Both the position numbers and the translations under genes were made by a program. This document shows positions 41,291 to 50,648 of a DNA stretch of 64,000 nt, one piece after another; the first letter of the stretch is position 1; every line of letters starts with the position of its first letter. Source of the stretch: WHTK01 sp965197795 (GTDB taxonomy: Bacteria; Chloroflexota; Dehalococcoidia; DSTF01; WHTK01); assembly GCA_965197795.1 (NCBI GenBank), contig OZ240228.1, positions 1,612,001 to 1,676,000 on the forward strand, given 5' to 3'. The notes below the pieces were generated by a model. The model saw only the letters and a program-made list of their open reading frames with translations, made no database searches and had not been told where the DNA came from.

Positions 41291-41818
41291 TTAATTCGCC
41301 GCCGGCAGCCGCTTCCCCACGTCCTCTCCGTACATGTGCGGCTTCGACGCCTGCTTCGGCGGCATGTTCTGCAGGGCCTCGAGCAACTCCGTCTCCGCCC
41401 GCGTGATGTCGAACGGGTCGCCGTGCGGCTGCGGGTAGTCCTTGCCCGTCGGCCAGTACACCTCGAGGCGATTGTCCTCAGGGTCGCGAAAGTAGCACCC
41501 GAACGCGATGCCGTGGTTGACGATTCGGTCAATCTGGCACCCGGCATCGACGATGCGACCGTGCAGCTCCTTCAGGTCCGCCAACGAGCCCACCGTGAAC
41601 GAGATTTGCTGCGCCAACGTCTTCTCGCCCTCCCGTGCCTTGGCGAAAACGAACTCGTGGTGCTCTTGCTCCGGACGCGCGCTGAGGAAGATACCGCGCT
41701 CCGGGCCGCCGCGGTTCGTCAGCGTCATGCCTAGCACGCCGGTGTAGAAGTCGATCATCTTCTGGACGTCGTCGACGTAGATGCCAACGTGGCCCAGCCC
41801 AGTTACCTTCGCGCCCAT
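41291..41818 (-). CDS. VOC family protein (extradiol-dioxygenase/glyoxalase type)
   Basis: 175 residues, intact. LGHVGIYVDDVQKMIDFYT gives the first metal His, HHEFVFAKA the second and RLEVYWPTG the Glu, so the three metal ligands of type I extradiol/glyoxalase enzymes are present. A C-terminal tail (PHMYGEDVGKRLPAAN) is longer than in simple VOC proteins. It faces the acyl-CoA ligase gene divergently. Substrate unknown. Confidence 0.83.
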   Translation of the reverse strand: MGAKVTGLGHVGIYVDDVQKMIDFYTGVLGMTLTNRGGPERGIFLSARPEQEHHEFVFAKAREGEKTLAQQISFTVGSLADLKELHGRIVDAGCQIDRIVNHGIAFGCYFRDPEDNRLEVYWPTGKDYPQPHGDPFDITRAETELLEALQNMPPKQASKPHMYGEDVGKRLPAAN

Positions 41819-41901
41819 AACGACCTCCGTCCGACTTGCAGGATTTCGCCCGCATCATGGCTCAACTCGAATCGCTCGACGCCTCTGCTCATCTCAGCCG
41901 C

Positions 41902-41907
41902 TATACT
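41902..41907 (+). promoter_or_regulatory. -10 box of leaderless ligase gene
   Basis: TATACT ends 9 bases before ATG 41917, the start that best matches the family. No -35 is evident. Confidence 0.45.
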
Positions 41908-41916
41908 CCGCCCGAC

Positions 41917-43657
41917 ATGTCGTCCGCAGCCGTCTTGCCTCAGACCATTCCCGACAACCTTGCCCTCGCCGCCGAGCGCTTCGCCGACCACCTCGCCTAC
42001 GTCGAGGGCGAGAGACGCGTCACCTGGTCCGAGTTGGACGCCCTCGCCCGCGAGACCGCCGCTGGCCTCGTCACGCTTGGCTTGCAGAAAGGCGACCGCG
42101 CCGAGATCTGTGCCGAAAACAGCATCGACTGGATCGTCGCCTACCACACCGTCGCGCAAGCGGGCGCTGCGGCAGCCCTCGTCTACTTCGAACTGGCACC
42201 CGCCGAGATCGAAGAGCAGATAAGGCGCCCGGCTGCCGCCTGCTCCTCGCATCCCAATCCGTCCTCGACAAGATCGCCCCGCCGGCTTGCGTCCAACACG
42301 TCGTGTCGATCGGCGACGGCAGTGCCCTTGAAGACCTCGCGGCCCAGGGCGCTTCAGGGCAGCCTGACCTACCGGCCCTTGCACCCTCACCGGACGACCT
42401 CGCGGCCATCATCTACACCTCCGGTACCACCGGCGGCGCCAAGGGCGTCATGCTCTCCCACCGCAACCTCATGTCCAACTGCGGCGCCATCCTCGAGACG
42501 CTCGAAGTTACGGGCGACGACTCCGCGCTACTCGTCCTGCCTATGCATCACGCCATGCCGTTCATCGCCACCATCGTGCTGCCATGCTCCGTCGGTGGCT
42601 CCTTCGTGATCGAGAACGACCTGCGACGCATTCGCGACCGCCTGCAGGAGCACCGCCCGACCATCCTCTTCGGCGTCCCGGCGCTTTTCGAGGTCGTCTA
42701 TCGCAACGTCCTCGCGCGCGCCGAGGCCGAGGGCCGTCTCAGGCTCTTCCTGGCGCTGCAGAAGCTTGTCGTCCGGGTCAAGAAGCTCACGGGCTTCAAC
42801 ATCGGTCACCTCGTCTTCAAGCAGGTCCACCGCGCCCTGGGCGGCCGCCTCCGGTTCCTCTTCAGCGGCGGGGCCGCGCTCAGCCCGCGTACCGCCGGCG
42901 CCTTCTTCAGCCTCGGCCTGCCTCTGTTGCAAGGCTGGGGTATGTCGGAGGCCTCACCCGCCGTCGCCCTGCAGCGCTTCGACGGGCGCCGCTTCCGCCG
43001 CACTCGCTACTACGAATCGCACGTCGGCAGCGTTGGGCCGGCGCTGCCTGGCGTCGAGGTCCGCCTCGTCGACGTACCGGAGAAGGGCATCAGCGTCGCT
43101 GAGGCCGGCGAAGGCGAAGTGCTGGTACGCGGCGACAATGTATTCCTGGGCTACTGGGACGCGCCGCAGGAGACCGCGGAGGCGCTGCAGGACGGCTGGC
43201 TGCACACCGGCGACCTCGCCCGCATCGACTCCGAGGGCAACATCTACCTCACGGGCCGCAGCAAATACGTCATCGTCCTCGACTCCGGTGAGAAGGTGAT
43301 CCCTGACGAACTGGAAGAAAACCTCGCGGCCTCGGCCCTGATCGAGGACCTCTGCGTTGTGGGAAGAGGGTCACAGGACGGCCGCAACCGGATGCAGGTC
43401 ACCGCGGTCGTCTACGCGGCGGTCGAAGCCGCCCTGGCCTCCGGCGCAAGCAATGAGGAATCCCTGCAGCGCCTGGTCCGCGAGGAGATCGAACGCCACG
43501 GCCAGCGCCTCGCGGCTTACAAGCGCATCGTCCGCGTCGAGCTCAACGACGCCCCGCTGCCCAGGACCGCCTGCGCAAGGTAGCCCGCGGCCTCATCGCC
43601 CCGAGCTACGAGTTCGACTACGCCCGTTGGCTCGCCTCGGCTGGAGAGGCAAGGTGA
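41917..43657 (+). pseudogene. AMP-forming acyl-CoA synthetase, two frameshifts (near 42218 and 43567)
   Basis: The gene reads MSSAAVLPQTIPDNLALAAE ... in frame 1 to about 42218, continues in frame 2 through the AMP-binding motif IIYTSGTTGGAKGVMLSH and the adenylation core GWLHTGDLARIDSEGNIYLT to about 43567, then finishes in a third frame (RLRKVARGLIAPSYEFDYAR ... ) at 43657. Two single-base losses explain it. About 580 residues in all, a long-chain acyl-CoA synthetase of the FadD15 type. The central 1.3 kb is intact and could make an incomplete protein. Confidence 0.88.
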
Positions 43658-43658
43658 C

Positions 43659-44371
43659 GTGACCACTTCGGTCAGAATCGGCCCGGCCAGACTCACTACT
43701 TCACGTCTGATCCTCGCTTACGCTCTGGGCTTCGCCTTGTTCATCCTGCTACCCGTCGCCTTGTCTGAGGCGGACACCTTCAAAGGCCTCACCTGGGGCG
43801 ACATCGTCGATGCGCCAATCGTCATACTGCCGGTCGCTCTGTTATTCCGCATGGCCCTCGACGCCAACCTCGGGCGCGCAACCGGTCTACGCGTCAGCGT
43901 CCTCCTGGCGCTTCTCCTGTTTGTGCAGGGCCGCGCCATCCACCTCGCCGCGAACGCCATATCACACAGCCTGGGAACCGCTGACGCGGCCTGGGAGCCT
44001 GCCTATTTTCTCGACGAGAACGTCGGCCACTACGAGCTGCAGCTCTCACTGATCAGCCTGGCGTGGCTCTTCATTTGGTACCGCCGCCCCTCGCCTGGTA
44101 CGGCCGCCCCTCGCCGCTTACTCTCCCCGAGCTCCCGTTATTGGCCCTCGCTATCGCCGGCTACGGATCGCTCTCGGCGGCTGACGCCATAGAAGGCCAG
44201 ACTGTGCCTCTCGTGCTACCAGCTTCGTTGGCGCTGGCCTTGATCGGAACCAGGATCGCCGTTCGACACCGCGACGAGTACGTCGTCTTCTTCACGGGTT
44301 CCTACGCGGTCTGCTTCCTGGGGTTGGTTGTCTACGGCGCCATCAACGGCGGCTGGCCGGAGATTCTATAG
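43659..44371 (+). pseudogene. Multi-pass membrane protein disrupted by a 20-bp tandem duplication
   Basis: A five- to seven-helix membrane protein starting at GTG 43659 one base after the ligase stop. At 44077-44116 a 20-base block (GGTACCGCCGCCCCTCGCCT) is repeated with two changes. Removing one copy restores the frame as FIWYGRPSPLTLPELPLL and a natural end at 44371. The duplication shifts the frame, so the product now ends at about 44192. No family recognised. Confidence 0.75.
44077..44116 (+). repeat. 20-bp tandem duplication
   Basis: Copies at 44077-44096 and 44097-44116, 18 of 20 bases identical. Twenty is not a multiple of three, so it causes the frameshift in the membrane protein gene. 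Confidence 0.85.
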
Positions 44372-44410
44372 CTTGACTCGCTGCCAAATCAGCCGCCCGA
44401 CCGTCACGTT

Positions 44411-45783
44411 CTAGCTTCCTTCGACCGACTGGGCCTCTTCTCGCCACCGCTCGAACTCAGAGTCCGGGTCGGCCACGCCCAACTCGTTCGCCGCCCGCCG
44501 CCGCGAGTGGATCCCCGCCGCCACCAGCCGCGTCTCGTCGGCCACCAGCCGGCTGCGGTCCACCGGCAGCAGTTCACCCCAGACGACCCGCGAACGGTAG
44601 GGCGCATAGTTAACGCCCGTGTACTGCTCCAGCAAGCGCGGGATCATCTCGTTGCGCCGCTTGAACGCGACTCGCGCAGCAGTCGCTTGCGCTGCACCTT
44701 CTTCAGCAACGGGTCCAGCTCGATGTTCAGCGCCACGCCGGACAGCGCCGCGCTGCCACCCCCAAACGCCGTCCGCGGTGTCTCGCCCAGATCGTGCAGC
44801 GTGCGGTACACCAGCTCAACGTAGTCGGCGTGCAGCCGCACATCACCTCCTTGCAGGAGATCGAGTAGGTACGCCCGTACCCGCTCCGGCAGCTCCCACA
44901 CAGCGCCCGGCTGCACCGCGATGTCGTGCGACTCCGTGACGTTCTCGAGCACGGCGATTGGGTTGCCCGACAGCTCCAGGATCATCGACAGCTGCGACAA
45001 CGCCCGGTTCAGCTCCCGAACCGGCTCCATCACCGGCGCGATGTCGCTCACACCCCAGAACTGCTTCGGCTCACGCAGGTTGGGATAGAGCACGAACGGG
45101 ATGAAGCCGTACGGGTTGGCCTTCGCCTCGACTAGCGCCCCGTCTAGCCATAGCTCGAATCGCTCCGCCGCCCACAGCTCCGTCACGGCGTGCTGCTTGC
45201 GAACCGTCTGCCCTTGCAATACGTCCTTCGCTACCGAGGTTCCGTCGTGCCCTGAGCCTGTCGAGGGGTAGAGCAGCGGCACCTCCTCATCCGATAGTCG
45301 GTAGCGACTCGCCACCCGCCAGACGCGCGACACGTCGTCGCCCAACCACCAGGCCTGGATGCCCTGCACGTCCGGCGCCGAGACGCGCACGCGGCGCCCG
45401 TCCGCGTCCCAGGTCACCTTGTAGACGCCGTCACCCAGCACCGACGCGTCGACCTCACTGTCAAAGTCGATCTGCGCCAGCCCGTTCGACTCGTAGACGT
45501 CACGCAGCGCCTTTTCCACCTGTCGCGCCCGTTGCTTGGCCTCCTCGCTCGAGTCATCCTCGTCGACCACGAAGCTGACGCCGCCCATCAGGTACGACGC
45601 CGCCTTGTCGACCAGCGTTTTCGCGTAGTTGAAAACCAGCCCCCGCTCGCGCCGTCGCGAATTGCCGGGCCACTGCTGGCCCTGGTAGAACGCCAGGTTT
45701 TCGCGGTATCCCCGCATCCGCGCCGCGTCCATACGCGGCAGTTGCTCCACCAGCGCTCGGTTGTTCTCTACAAACGTCACCAT
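44411..45783 (-). pseudogene. Phage portal protein, frameshifted near 44680
   Basis: About 380 residues of an SPP1-gp6-like portal (SYLMGGVSF, YKVTWDADG, FWGVSDIAPVMEPVREL, QLSMILELSGNPI) are followed, after one lost base near 44680, by its C-terminus in another frame (FKRRNEMIPRLLEQY ... ANELGVADPDSEFERW) ending at 44411. ATG 45783 has GGAGG upstream. The portal forms the DNA gate of phage heads. A CCTGAGCCTG-TCGAGG repeat at 45249-45268 is inside the gene in frame. Confidence 0.88.
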
Positions 45784-45786
45784 CGC

Positions 45787-46206
45787 CTACCTCCTGCCTC
45801 GCTTGGTTCGCGCCAGCGCCCGGAACACGGTGCGCCGCGAAACGCCGAACCGATTCGCTATCTCCTCAACCTCTTCTCCTGCCAGGCGCAACGCCACGAT
45901 CGACCGGTCGCGGCCCTGGCTGAATAGCCGCCGCGTACCGCCCGGCTCGTCGTAGCGGCAGCGCACCAGGAGGCAGGACAGACAGGTCGCATGCACGTCG
46001 CACCCTGTATCCACATACCGCGTGTTTTCCGGTAATGCATCGCTGCGAGCTCGCCGCTCGATCGCGAGCGCGTCCCGCATGGGCCCTTCAGCGGGGATAT
46101 TTGGGTGTCCCCCATCTTCGAAGCCCGTGTGCTCGGGCAGTGCATCGCTACGAGCTCGCTTCTCGATAACTTCAAGCCTGTCGCCACGCCTTCCGACCGC
46201 GACCAT
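45787..46206 (-). CDS. Phage-associated Cys-rich HTH protein
   Basis: About 139 residues. The conserved part is the C-terminal half: a Cys cluster (TGCDVHATCLSCLLVRC), RYDEPGG, then a helix-turn-helix (VEEIANRFGVSRRTVFRALAR) with basic end. The N-terminal half repeats RARSDALPE-T twice, about 108 bases apart in the DNA, and is probably low-value sequence; the real start may be further in. It sits between terminase and portal and may regulate or act in packaging. Confidence 0.65.
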   Translation of the reverse strand: MVAVGRRGDRLEVIEKRARSDALPEHTGFEDGGHPNIPAEGPMRDALAIERRARSDALPENTRYVDTGCDVHATCLSCLLVRCRYDEPGGTRRLFSQGRDRSIVALRLAGEEVEEIANRFGVSRRTVFRALARTKRGRR

Positions 46207-46229
46207 CCGAACCCTCCAGGGGTCTCTGC

Positions 46230-47595
46230 CTACTCGCCGCGCACTCGTCCACGCGCCGGCCTCGGCCCGGCGTCAGCCGCAGCGGCCGCCGTCAGCGCCA
46301 GGCTCACCACGTAGTCGTCATGCCCATCCCGCTCGTCGACGTGGAAGCGCATCAGCTGGTTCGGCCTGTAACTCGCCCGGCACAGCTCCAGCTGCCGCCG
46401 GCACTCGCGCAGCTCCGCCGCGTCGCGGCCGTACAGGCGCAGGCGCCCGCCGTTCACCGCCGCCAGCAGGCCGTAACCGAGCCTCGACTTCGAATCCGCG
46501 GTCAGCTTCACCGGCTCCACCCGTGACGGCCCCAGCGCTCGCGCCTGGAACGCCGCCACCGGCTCCCCGATGCCCGTCGCGTCGATTACGATGCGCGCTA
46601 CGCGCCACTCACTGAGCAGCGCCACCAACGTCCGGTGCAGCGAGGCGTGCGGTACACCGGTCCAGGCGTAGTGCTTCACCACCTCGACGCCGCTCTCAGC
46701 CCTCGGTTCCGAGGGCGCGATCAGCCTGCCGATCGTCAGCACCGTGGAGTCGTGACCGCCGCCACTCTCCGACTCCTCCCCGGCCACGTCCAGCCCCGCC
46801 AAGTACGTTTCACCCGCAACCGGACCGTCTAGCGCTGCGTGCGCGCCTCGCAGCAGCGTCAGCTGGTTCGGGCCCAGCAAGCGTCCGGCGCCCGACAGCG
46901 TCCGCAGGCAGTACTGCGTCAGGAACATCGGGTGCTCCGCGCCCAGCCGTTCCTCTTCCTGCCGCACGAAGCCTGCGTAGCGTGCATTGCTCTGCGCGAC
47001 TATCGTCCAGTCGTACTCGAAGTGGCGCCGGATGCCGTCGCGACGCTCCGCCGCCAGGTGCGCTAGGCGCGCACGCTCCAACAAGCTGCCGTCATCCCAC
47101 GCCGTGCCATAGAAAACCGTGGTCGCGCCGGATGCCGCCGCCATCGGCTGCAGCTCCTTGTCGAACTTGTCGATGTCCACGTCCTGCGCCTCGTCCACCT
47201 CCAGCAGCAGGTCCGCCGTGTGCCCCACGACGTTGCTCGACGGCTCGGCCGACAGGAAGAGTTGCCGCGCCCGGCCCAGACGCACGCAGTTCCCGCCATC
47301 CCTTGACGCCAGGCCAACCAGGCCCGCCTGCGTCACTCGCTCCCACAGCCGCTCCAGGCTGATCCGCGCCTGCGGCTCGAATGTCGGCGCCGCCTTGATT
47401 GAGGTCACCGCGGGTACGGCGGCAGCGCGCCAGCACGTCCAGCTCAATGCGCACCGATACCTCGTTCTTGCCGCCCTGTCGCGCGATCTCGACCGAGAAC
47501 GACAACCCCTGCCGCCGCCGCACGCTGTCCAGTACAGCCGCAGCGACCTCGCGCTGATACGGCCGCAGCGGCGGGAAGACTCGATGGGCCGTCAT
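46230..47595 (-). pseudogene. terL: Terminase large subunit (TerL), frameshifted near 47428
   Basis: The N-terminal frame starts at ATG 47595 (MTAHRVFPPLRPYQREVAAA) with the ATPase Walker-A-like EIARQGGKNE; after one lost base near 47428 the other frame continues through Walker B LLLEVDEAQDVD and the nuclease Asp residues (YLAGLDVAGEE, VIDATGIGEP, DGHDDYVVSLAL) to 46230. About 454 residues overall, a complete two-domain TerL apart from the break. Overlaps the XhlA-like gene by 4 bases. Confidence 0.88.
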
Positions 47596-47779
47596 GCAAA
47601 GACCCTCAGGAGCGCCTGCGCCATAACCGTCCCGGCGCTGAAGAACAGAAGCCCGTTGATCCGCGATTTCAGCTCGGCGACCTCAGCTTCCAGGCCACGC
47701 AGCCGCTCATCGACCCGCGCCCGAAGGCCGCGGCCTCGCTAACTCGGCGCGTCCGCCCGTTTTCCGACTCCTCAGCCAC
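47592..47779 (-). pseudogene. Short coiled-coil/TM phage protein (XhlA-like), frameshifted near 47721
   Basis: GTG 47779 begins MAEESENGRTRRVSEAAAFG; after one lost base near 47721 the rest reads RVDERLRGLEAEVAELKSRI then a membrane helix (GLLFFSAGTVMAQALL). Coiled coil plus one C-terminal helix, about 62 residues, is the layout of hemolysin XhlA and similar holin-associated proteins. The start overlaps the preceding gene's stop. Confidence 0.5.
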
Positions 47780-48097
47780 GTTTTTCAAGCGAACCGTCCC
47801 TCGGCCAGACCTCCCCTTCGATCTCTGCTGCCATCGCCTCCGCGATCGCGTCCTGGTCCGCCTTCGGCAGCCGGTACTTCGCCGCCAGCGCCTGCACCAG
47901 CATCACGACGCCTCGAAGCATCAACTGCAGGTCCTCGGGTTGCTTCTCAGCGCCGTCCGTAGCCGCAGACGCAGCAGGGCAATCTCCTGGTCGACTCCTT
48001 CGACCTCCAGCGCTACCGGGAAGTCGTCCTTTTCGGCCTTCGTCAGCGCCTTCTCATAGAATCGTTTCGCCCTATCTGCCGATCGCGCCCTCGTCAC
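47772..48097 (-). pseudogene. Small phage protein, possible terminase small subunit, frameshifted near 47950
   Basis: GTG 48097 (GGAG 8 bases upstream) gives MTRARSADRAKRFYEKALTK ... EVEGVDQEIALLRLRL, then in another frame EKQPEDLQLMLRGVVMLVQA ... DAIAEAMAAEIEGEVW to 47772. One base lost near 47950. About 107 residues, all helical. Position just upstream of TerL suggests a small-subunit role, but sequence alone does not prove it. Confidence 0.5.
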
Positions 48098-48254
48098 CGT
48101 TTCGCTCCGTCTTCTGCGTGCCGCCTAGCAAGTCCAGCAGCGCCTCCAGTGACTCCGGCGGCAGCGCCGACGCCGCGTCCGCCACGCCCAGCAGCAGGTA
48201 CAGCGCCACCGACTGCCATTCCTGCCGCTCCACAGCGATTGACAACGGCGTCAC
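48072..48254 (-). CDS. Small hypothetical phage-module protein
   Basis: 60 residues from GTG 48254: MTPLSIAVERQEWQSVALYL with a hydrophobic stretch (ALYLLLGVADAASALP) and a charged tail. A 137-bp tandem duplication has created a second, truncated copy of its 5' part upstream (start near 48391). The downstream copy listed here is intact. Overlaps the next gene by 26 bases. No family recognised. Confidence 0.5.
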   Translation of the reverse strand: MTPLSIAVERQEWQSVALYLLLGVADAASALPPESLEALLDLLGGTQKTERNGDEGAIGR

Positions 48255-48431
48255 GTCAACCCGCCTATCCCCGTGAACGACCGTTGCGCAGCAAGCGGCA
48301 GCGCCGACGCCGCGTCCGCCACGCCCAGCAGCAGGTACAGCGCCACCGACTGCCATTCCTGCCGCTCCACAGCGATTGACAACGGCGTCACGTCAACCCG
48401 CCTATCCCCGTGAGCGACCGTTGCGCAGCAA
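48158..48431 (-). repeat. 137-bp tandem duplication
   Basis: Copies at 48158-48294 and 48295-48431 differ by a single base that I can see (CCGTGAACGA versus CCGTGAGCGA), so the event is recent. It duplicates the start and most of a small phage-module gene. Confidence 0.92.
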
Positions 48432-48716
48432 GAGGGCGCTGATGGTCGCTGAATCAATCAGCAACACGCTGCGGACCGCGACCACACTCGCGTCCCGCGA
48501 CTCGGGAGACGCCTCGACTACCGGAGAAGCCAGAAACGTCAAAGCCTCCAACGCTACGGCGCCGCTGAGCAGCGCCAGCGCAGATGCGCCGACCCTGCGA
48601 CCGGCCAAGTGTGCGCCTCGCGCGTAGCCAACCAGTCGCTGGCAGTTCATCGATGCCAGGATCAATCCGGCGCTTGCTTCCACCAGGACCAGCGTCTCCA
48701 GCCACTGCACCGCCAC
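48402..48716 (-). CDS. Small three-helix membrane protein (holin-like)
   Basis: 104 residues with three hydrophobic segments (TLVLVEASAGLILASM, VGASALALLSGAVALEALTF, SVVAVRSVLLIDSATISALL) and short loops. It heads the minus-strand phage operon and is the only long gene in it with no break. Size and helices fit a holin, but no family motif is seen. Confidence 0.5.
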   Translation of the reverse strand: MAVQWLETLVLVEASAGLILASMNCQRLVGYARGAHLAGRRVGASALALLSGAVALEALTFLASPVVEASPESRDASVVAVRSVLLIDSATISALLLRNGRSRG

Positions 48717-48916
48717 CTCGTTTCGGCTTGATGTCCCTCAGTATAGGACGTCTGTTCTCATACCAAACCATGCGGTGTCACTCCGCAATCGAGGTCCGCG
48801 CTGGGAGTTGCTCCCGGACGTAACTTCAAAGCGCTAGGCACCGAGGGCGCACGGTCGGTCCCTTTAGCGGGGCTCTGCCGGCCCGGCGCAAGCTAACCCA
48901 GACGCCACGGCCAGCT

Positions 48917-48960
48917 CTTCAGTAGGGGTCTCGGGGCAAAGCCCCGGCTTTAATAATTGA
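48917..48960 (+). repeat. Dispersed GC-rich hairpin repeat copy
   Basis: TTCAGTAGGGGTCTCGGGGC ... GCCCCGGCTTTAATAATTG is a further copy of the repeat seen at 35.7 and 36.4 kb. Its end overlaps TTGACA, the -35 box of the prenyl synthase promoter. A more degraded CCCTTTAGCGGGGCTC fragment lies about 50 bases before it. Confidence 0.7.
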
Positions 48961-48984
48961 CACCGGGAAGCGCCGGCGTACGAT
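48957..48984 (+). promoter_or_regulatory. Consensus promoter of prenyl synthase gene
   Basis: A perfect TTGACA (48957-48962) and TACGAT (48979-48984) are 16 bases apart. The -10 ends 6 bases before GTG 48991 and there is no Shine-Dalgarno, so the message should be leaderless. Confidence 0.75.
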
Positions 48985-48990
48985 CCCTCT

Positions 48991-50004
48991 GTGACCGGCC
49001 CCGACATCCTCAACCGCCATCGCGACGCCATCGAACGTGAGGTTGGCCGCTCGTTGGCCGCTACGGGCTCACCGATCGACGAGATGCTGCGCTCCTATCT
49101 CGGCTGGACCGCCGATGGCCTCCCATCGCTCGCGAAGTGTCTGCGGCCTTCGCTCTGCCTCACGGCGTGCGAGGCGCTGGGTGGCGACGCTAATCAGGCG
49201 CTGCCCGTCGCAGCCGCGGTTGAGCTCGTGCACAACTTCTCTTTGATTCACGACGACATTGAGGACGGAGACGTCATCCGCCATCACCGACCCACGCTGT
49301 GGCACGCCTACGGCCGCCAGCCCGCCGTCTTCGCCGGCGTCGCGCTCTGGTCGATCGCCAACCAGACCCTCGACCGCGCCCTGGACGCCGGCCTCCCGCC
49401 GGAGCGCGTCCTGCAGGCACAACGCGTCCTCAATGACGCCTGCATCGAGATGATCGAAGGTCAGCATCAGGACATCAGCTTTGAAGAGCGCGACGACGTC
49501 ACCCTGACCGAATACATCGGCATGATCGGCCGCAAGTCCGGCGCGCTGCTCGGCGCCTCGCTCAGGCTCGGGGCGCTCGTCGCCGGCTGCGACGATGAGG
49601 AACAGGAGCGCTTTTACACCTTCGGCCGCGAGCTTGGCATCGCTTTCCAGATTCGTGATGACATCCTCGGTATCTGGGGTGAAGGCAGCGCCACCGGCAA
49701 GCCCGTCGGCGCCGATATTGCCCGCAAGAAGAAATCGCTGCCGGTCGTACACGCCTTCCAGCAGGTCGTCGGGCCCGACCACGAGGTCCTCACCGAGGCT
49801 TACTCCAAGCCTCAGATGGACGACAACGACATCAACGAGGTCCTGTCGATCCTGCAGCGCTGGAACTGCCGCTACTTTGCCCAGGGCCTTGCCGAAGACC
49901 ATCGCTCTCGCGCCATGGGAGTGCTCTCCCGCACTCCTATATCACCTGACGCCCGCCGTTCCTTCGACGACCTCATGTCCTTTGTCCTCGAACGCGACTA
50001 CTAG
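48991..50004 (+). CDS. Polyprenyl diphosphate synthase (GGPP-type)
   Basis: 337 residues of the trans-isoprenyl synthase fold. First Asp-rich motif HDDIEDGD with downstream RHHRPT, second Asp-rich motif QIRDDILGIWG. It condenses isopentenyl units with allylic diphosphates; chain length is not evident. GTG 48991 from a strong, apparently leaderless promoter. It converges with the gene at 50011. Confidence 0.92.
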   Translation: MTGPDILNRHRDAIEREVGRSLAATGSPIDEMLRSYLGWTADGLPSLAKCLRPSLCLTACEALGGDANQALPVAAAVELVHNFSLIHDDIEDGDVIRHHRPTLWHAYGRQPAVFAGVALWSIANQTLDRALDAGLPPERVLQAQRVLNDACIEMIEGQHQDISFEERDDVTLTEYIGMIGRKSGALLGASLRLGALVAGCDDEEQERFYTFGRELGIAFQIRDDILGIWGEGSATGKPVGADIARKKKSLPVVHAFQQVVGPDHEVLTEAYSKPQMDDNDINEVLSILQRWNCRYFAQGLAEDHRSRAMGVLSRTPISPDARRSFDDLMSFVLERDY

Positions 50005-50010
50005 AGAGTC

Positions 50011-50583
50011 CTAGCCAGCCAGGTAGGAGAGTAGCGATGGCGGTAGATTGCGCCAGGGCCTCAACCAAACAGCGCGCATCATCTGCGACATCCGCGTAAG
50101 CAGTAACGTACAGCGCCGCATATCCTCGTGACTCATCCCGTTGAGGCGGATTTCGGCCCAGCGCACGCCTCGCTCGTCGTCCTGGATGATCTGCTCCAGC
50201 ACACCAAGCAGGTTCGCATCTGCCGACCACAACAACCTGTAGTAGCGCTGATTCGTCGAGGCCTTGATGCCGCGGTAGAAGGCGCAGACCTTCATCGCTT
50301 CCGTCGGCTGGGCCTGCACCAGCGCGAACGCTTTCGTCACAACATAGTCCACGGTTGTGGGCGGCCGTCCAGTGCGGCGCCGGAGTTCCTCCGAAAGCAG
50401 CCGGTGGTGCCGCCGTTCGTCGGCCAGCTGGACGCTGAGTCCGGCCCGAATGCCTGTATCGCTCGAGGTCCGATACCAACGATCAATCAGGTCGATGCTG
50501 CTCAGCTTGATCTGCCAGAGACGCGCCAGAATCTCGCACAGCGCCTCTTCGGAGATCGTTGAATTACCGAATGCGTATCGCAT
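50011..50583 (-). CDS. Ferritin-like-fold hypothetical protein
   Basis: 190 residues, helical, with two repeats of a carboxylate-rich pattern (ADERRHHRLLSEEL and QDDERGVRWAEIRL) spaced as in ferritin-like diiron proteins, but the second lacks the expected His, so metal binding is doubtful. ATG 50583 has GGGAGTGA upstream. No specific family recognised. Intact. Confidence 0.6.
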   Translation of the reverse strand: MRYAFGNSTISEEALCEILARLWQIKLSSIDLIDRWYRTSSDTGIRAGLSVQLADERRHHRLLSEELRRRTGRPPTTVDYVVTKAFALVQAQPTEAMKVCAFYRGIKASTNQRYYRLLWSADANLLGVLEQIIQDDERGVRWAEIRLNGMSHEDMRRCTLLLTRMSQMMRAVWLRPWRNLPPSLLSYLAG

Positions 50584-50648
50584 TCACTCCCGCCTATCTG
50601 AACAATCGGCAAGCAGGCGGCGATCTGTGGGCTTGTGGGGCTGGACGG

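Noticed and set aside
43659..44371. Two separate membrane proteins at 43659-44192 and 44063-44371
   Set aside because: The frames overlap and join into one protein once a 20-bp duplication is removed; the second has no ribosome site of its own.
44411..48716. A complete prophage with attachment sites
   Set aside because: No integrase, capsid or tail genes and no flanking direct repeat or tRNA could be found.
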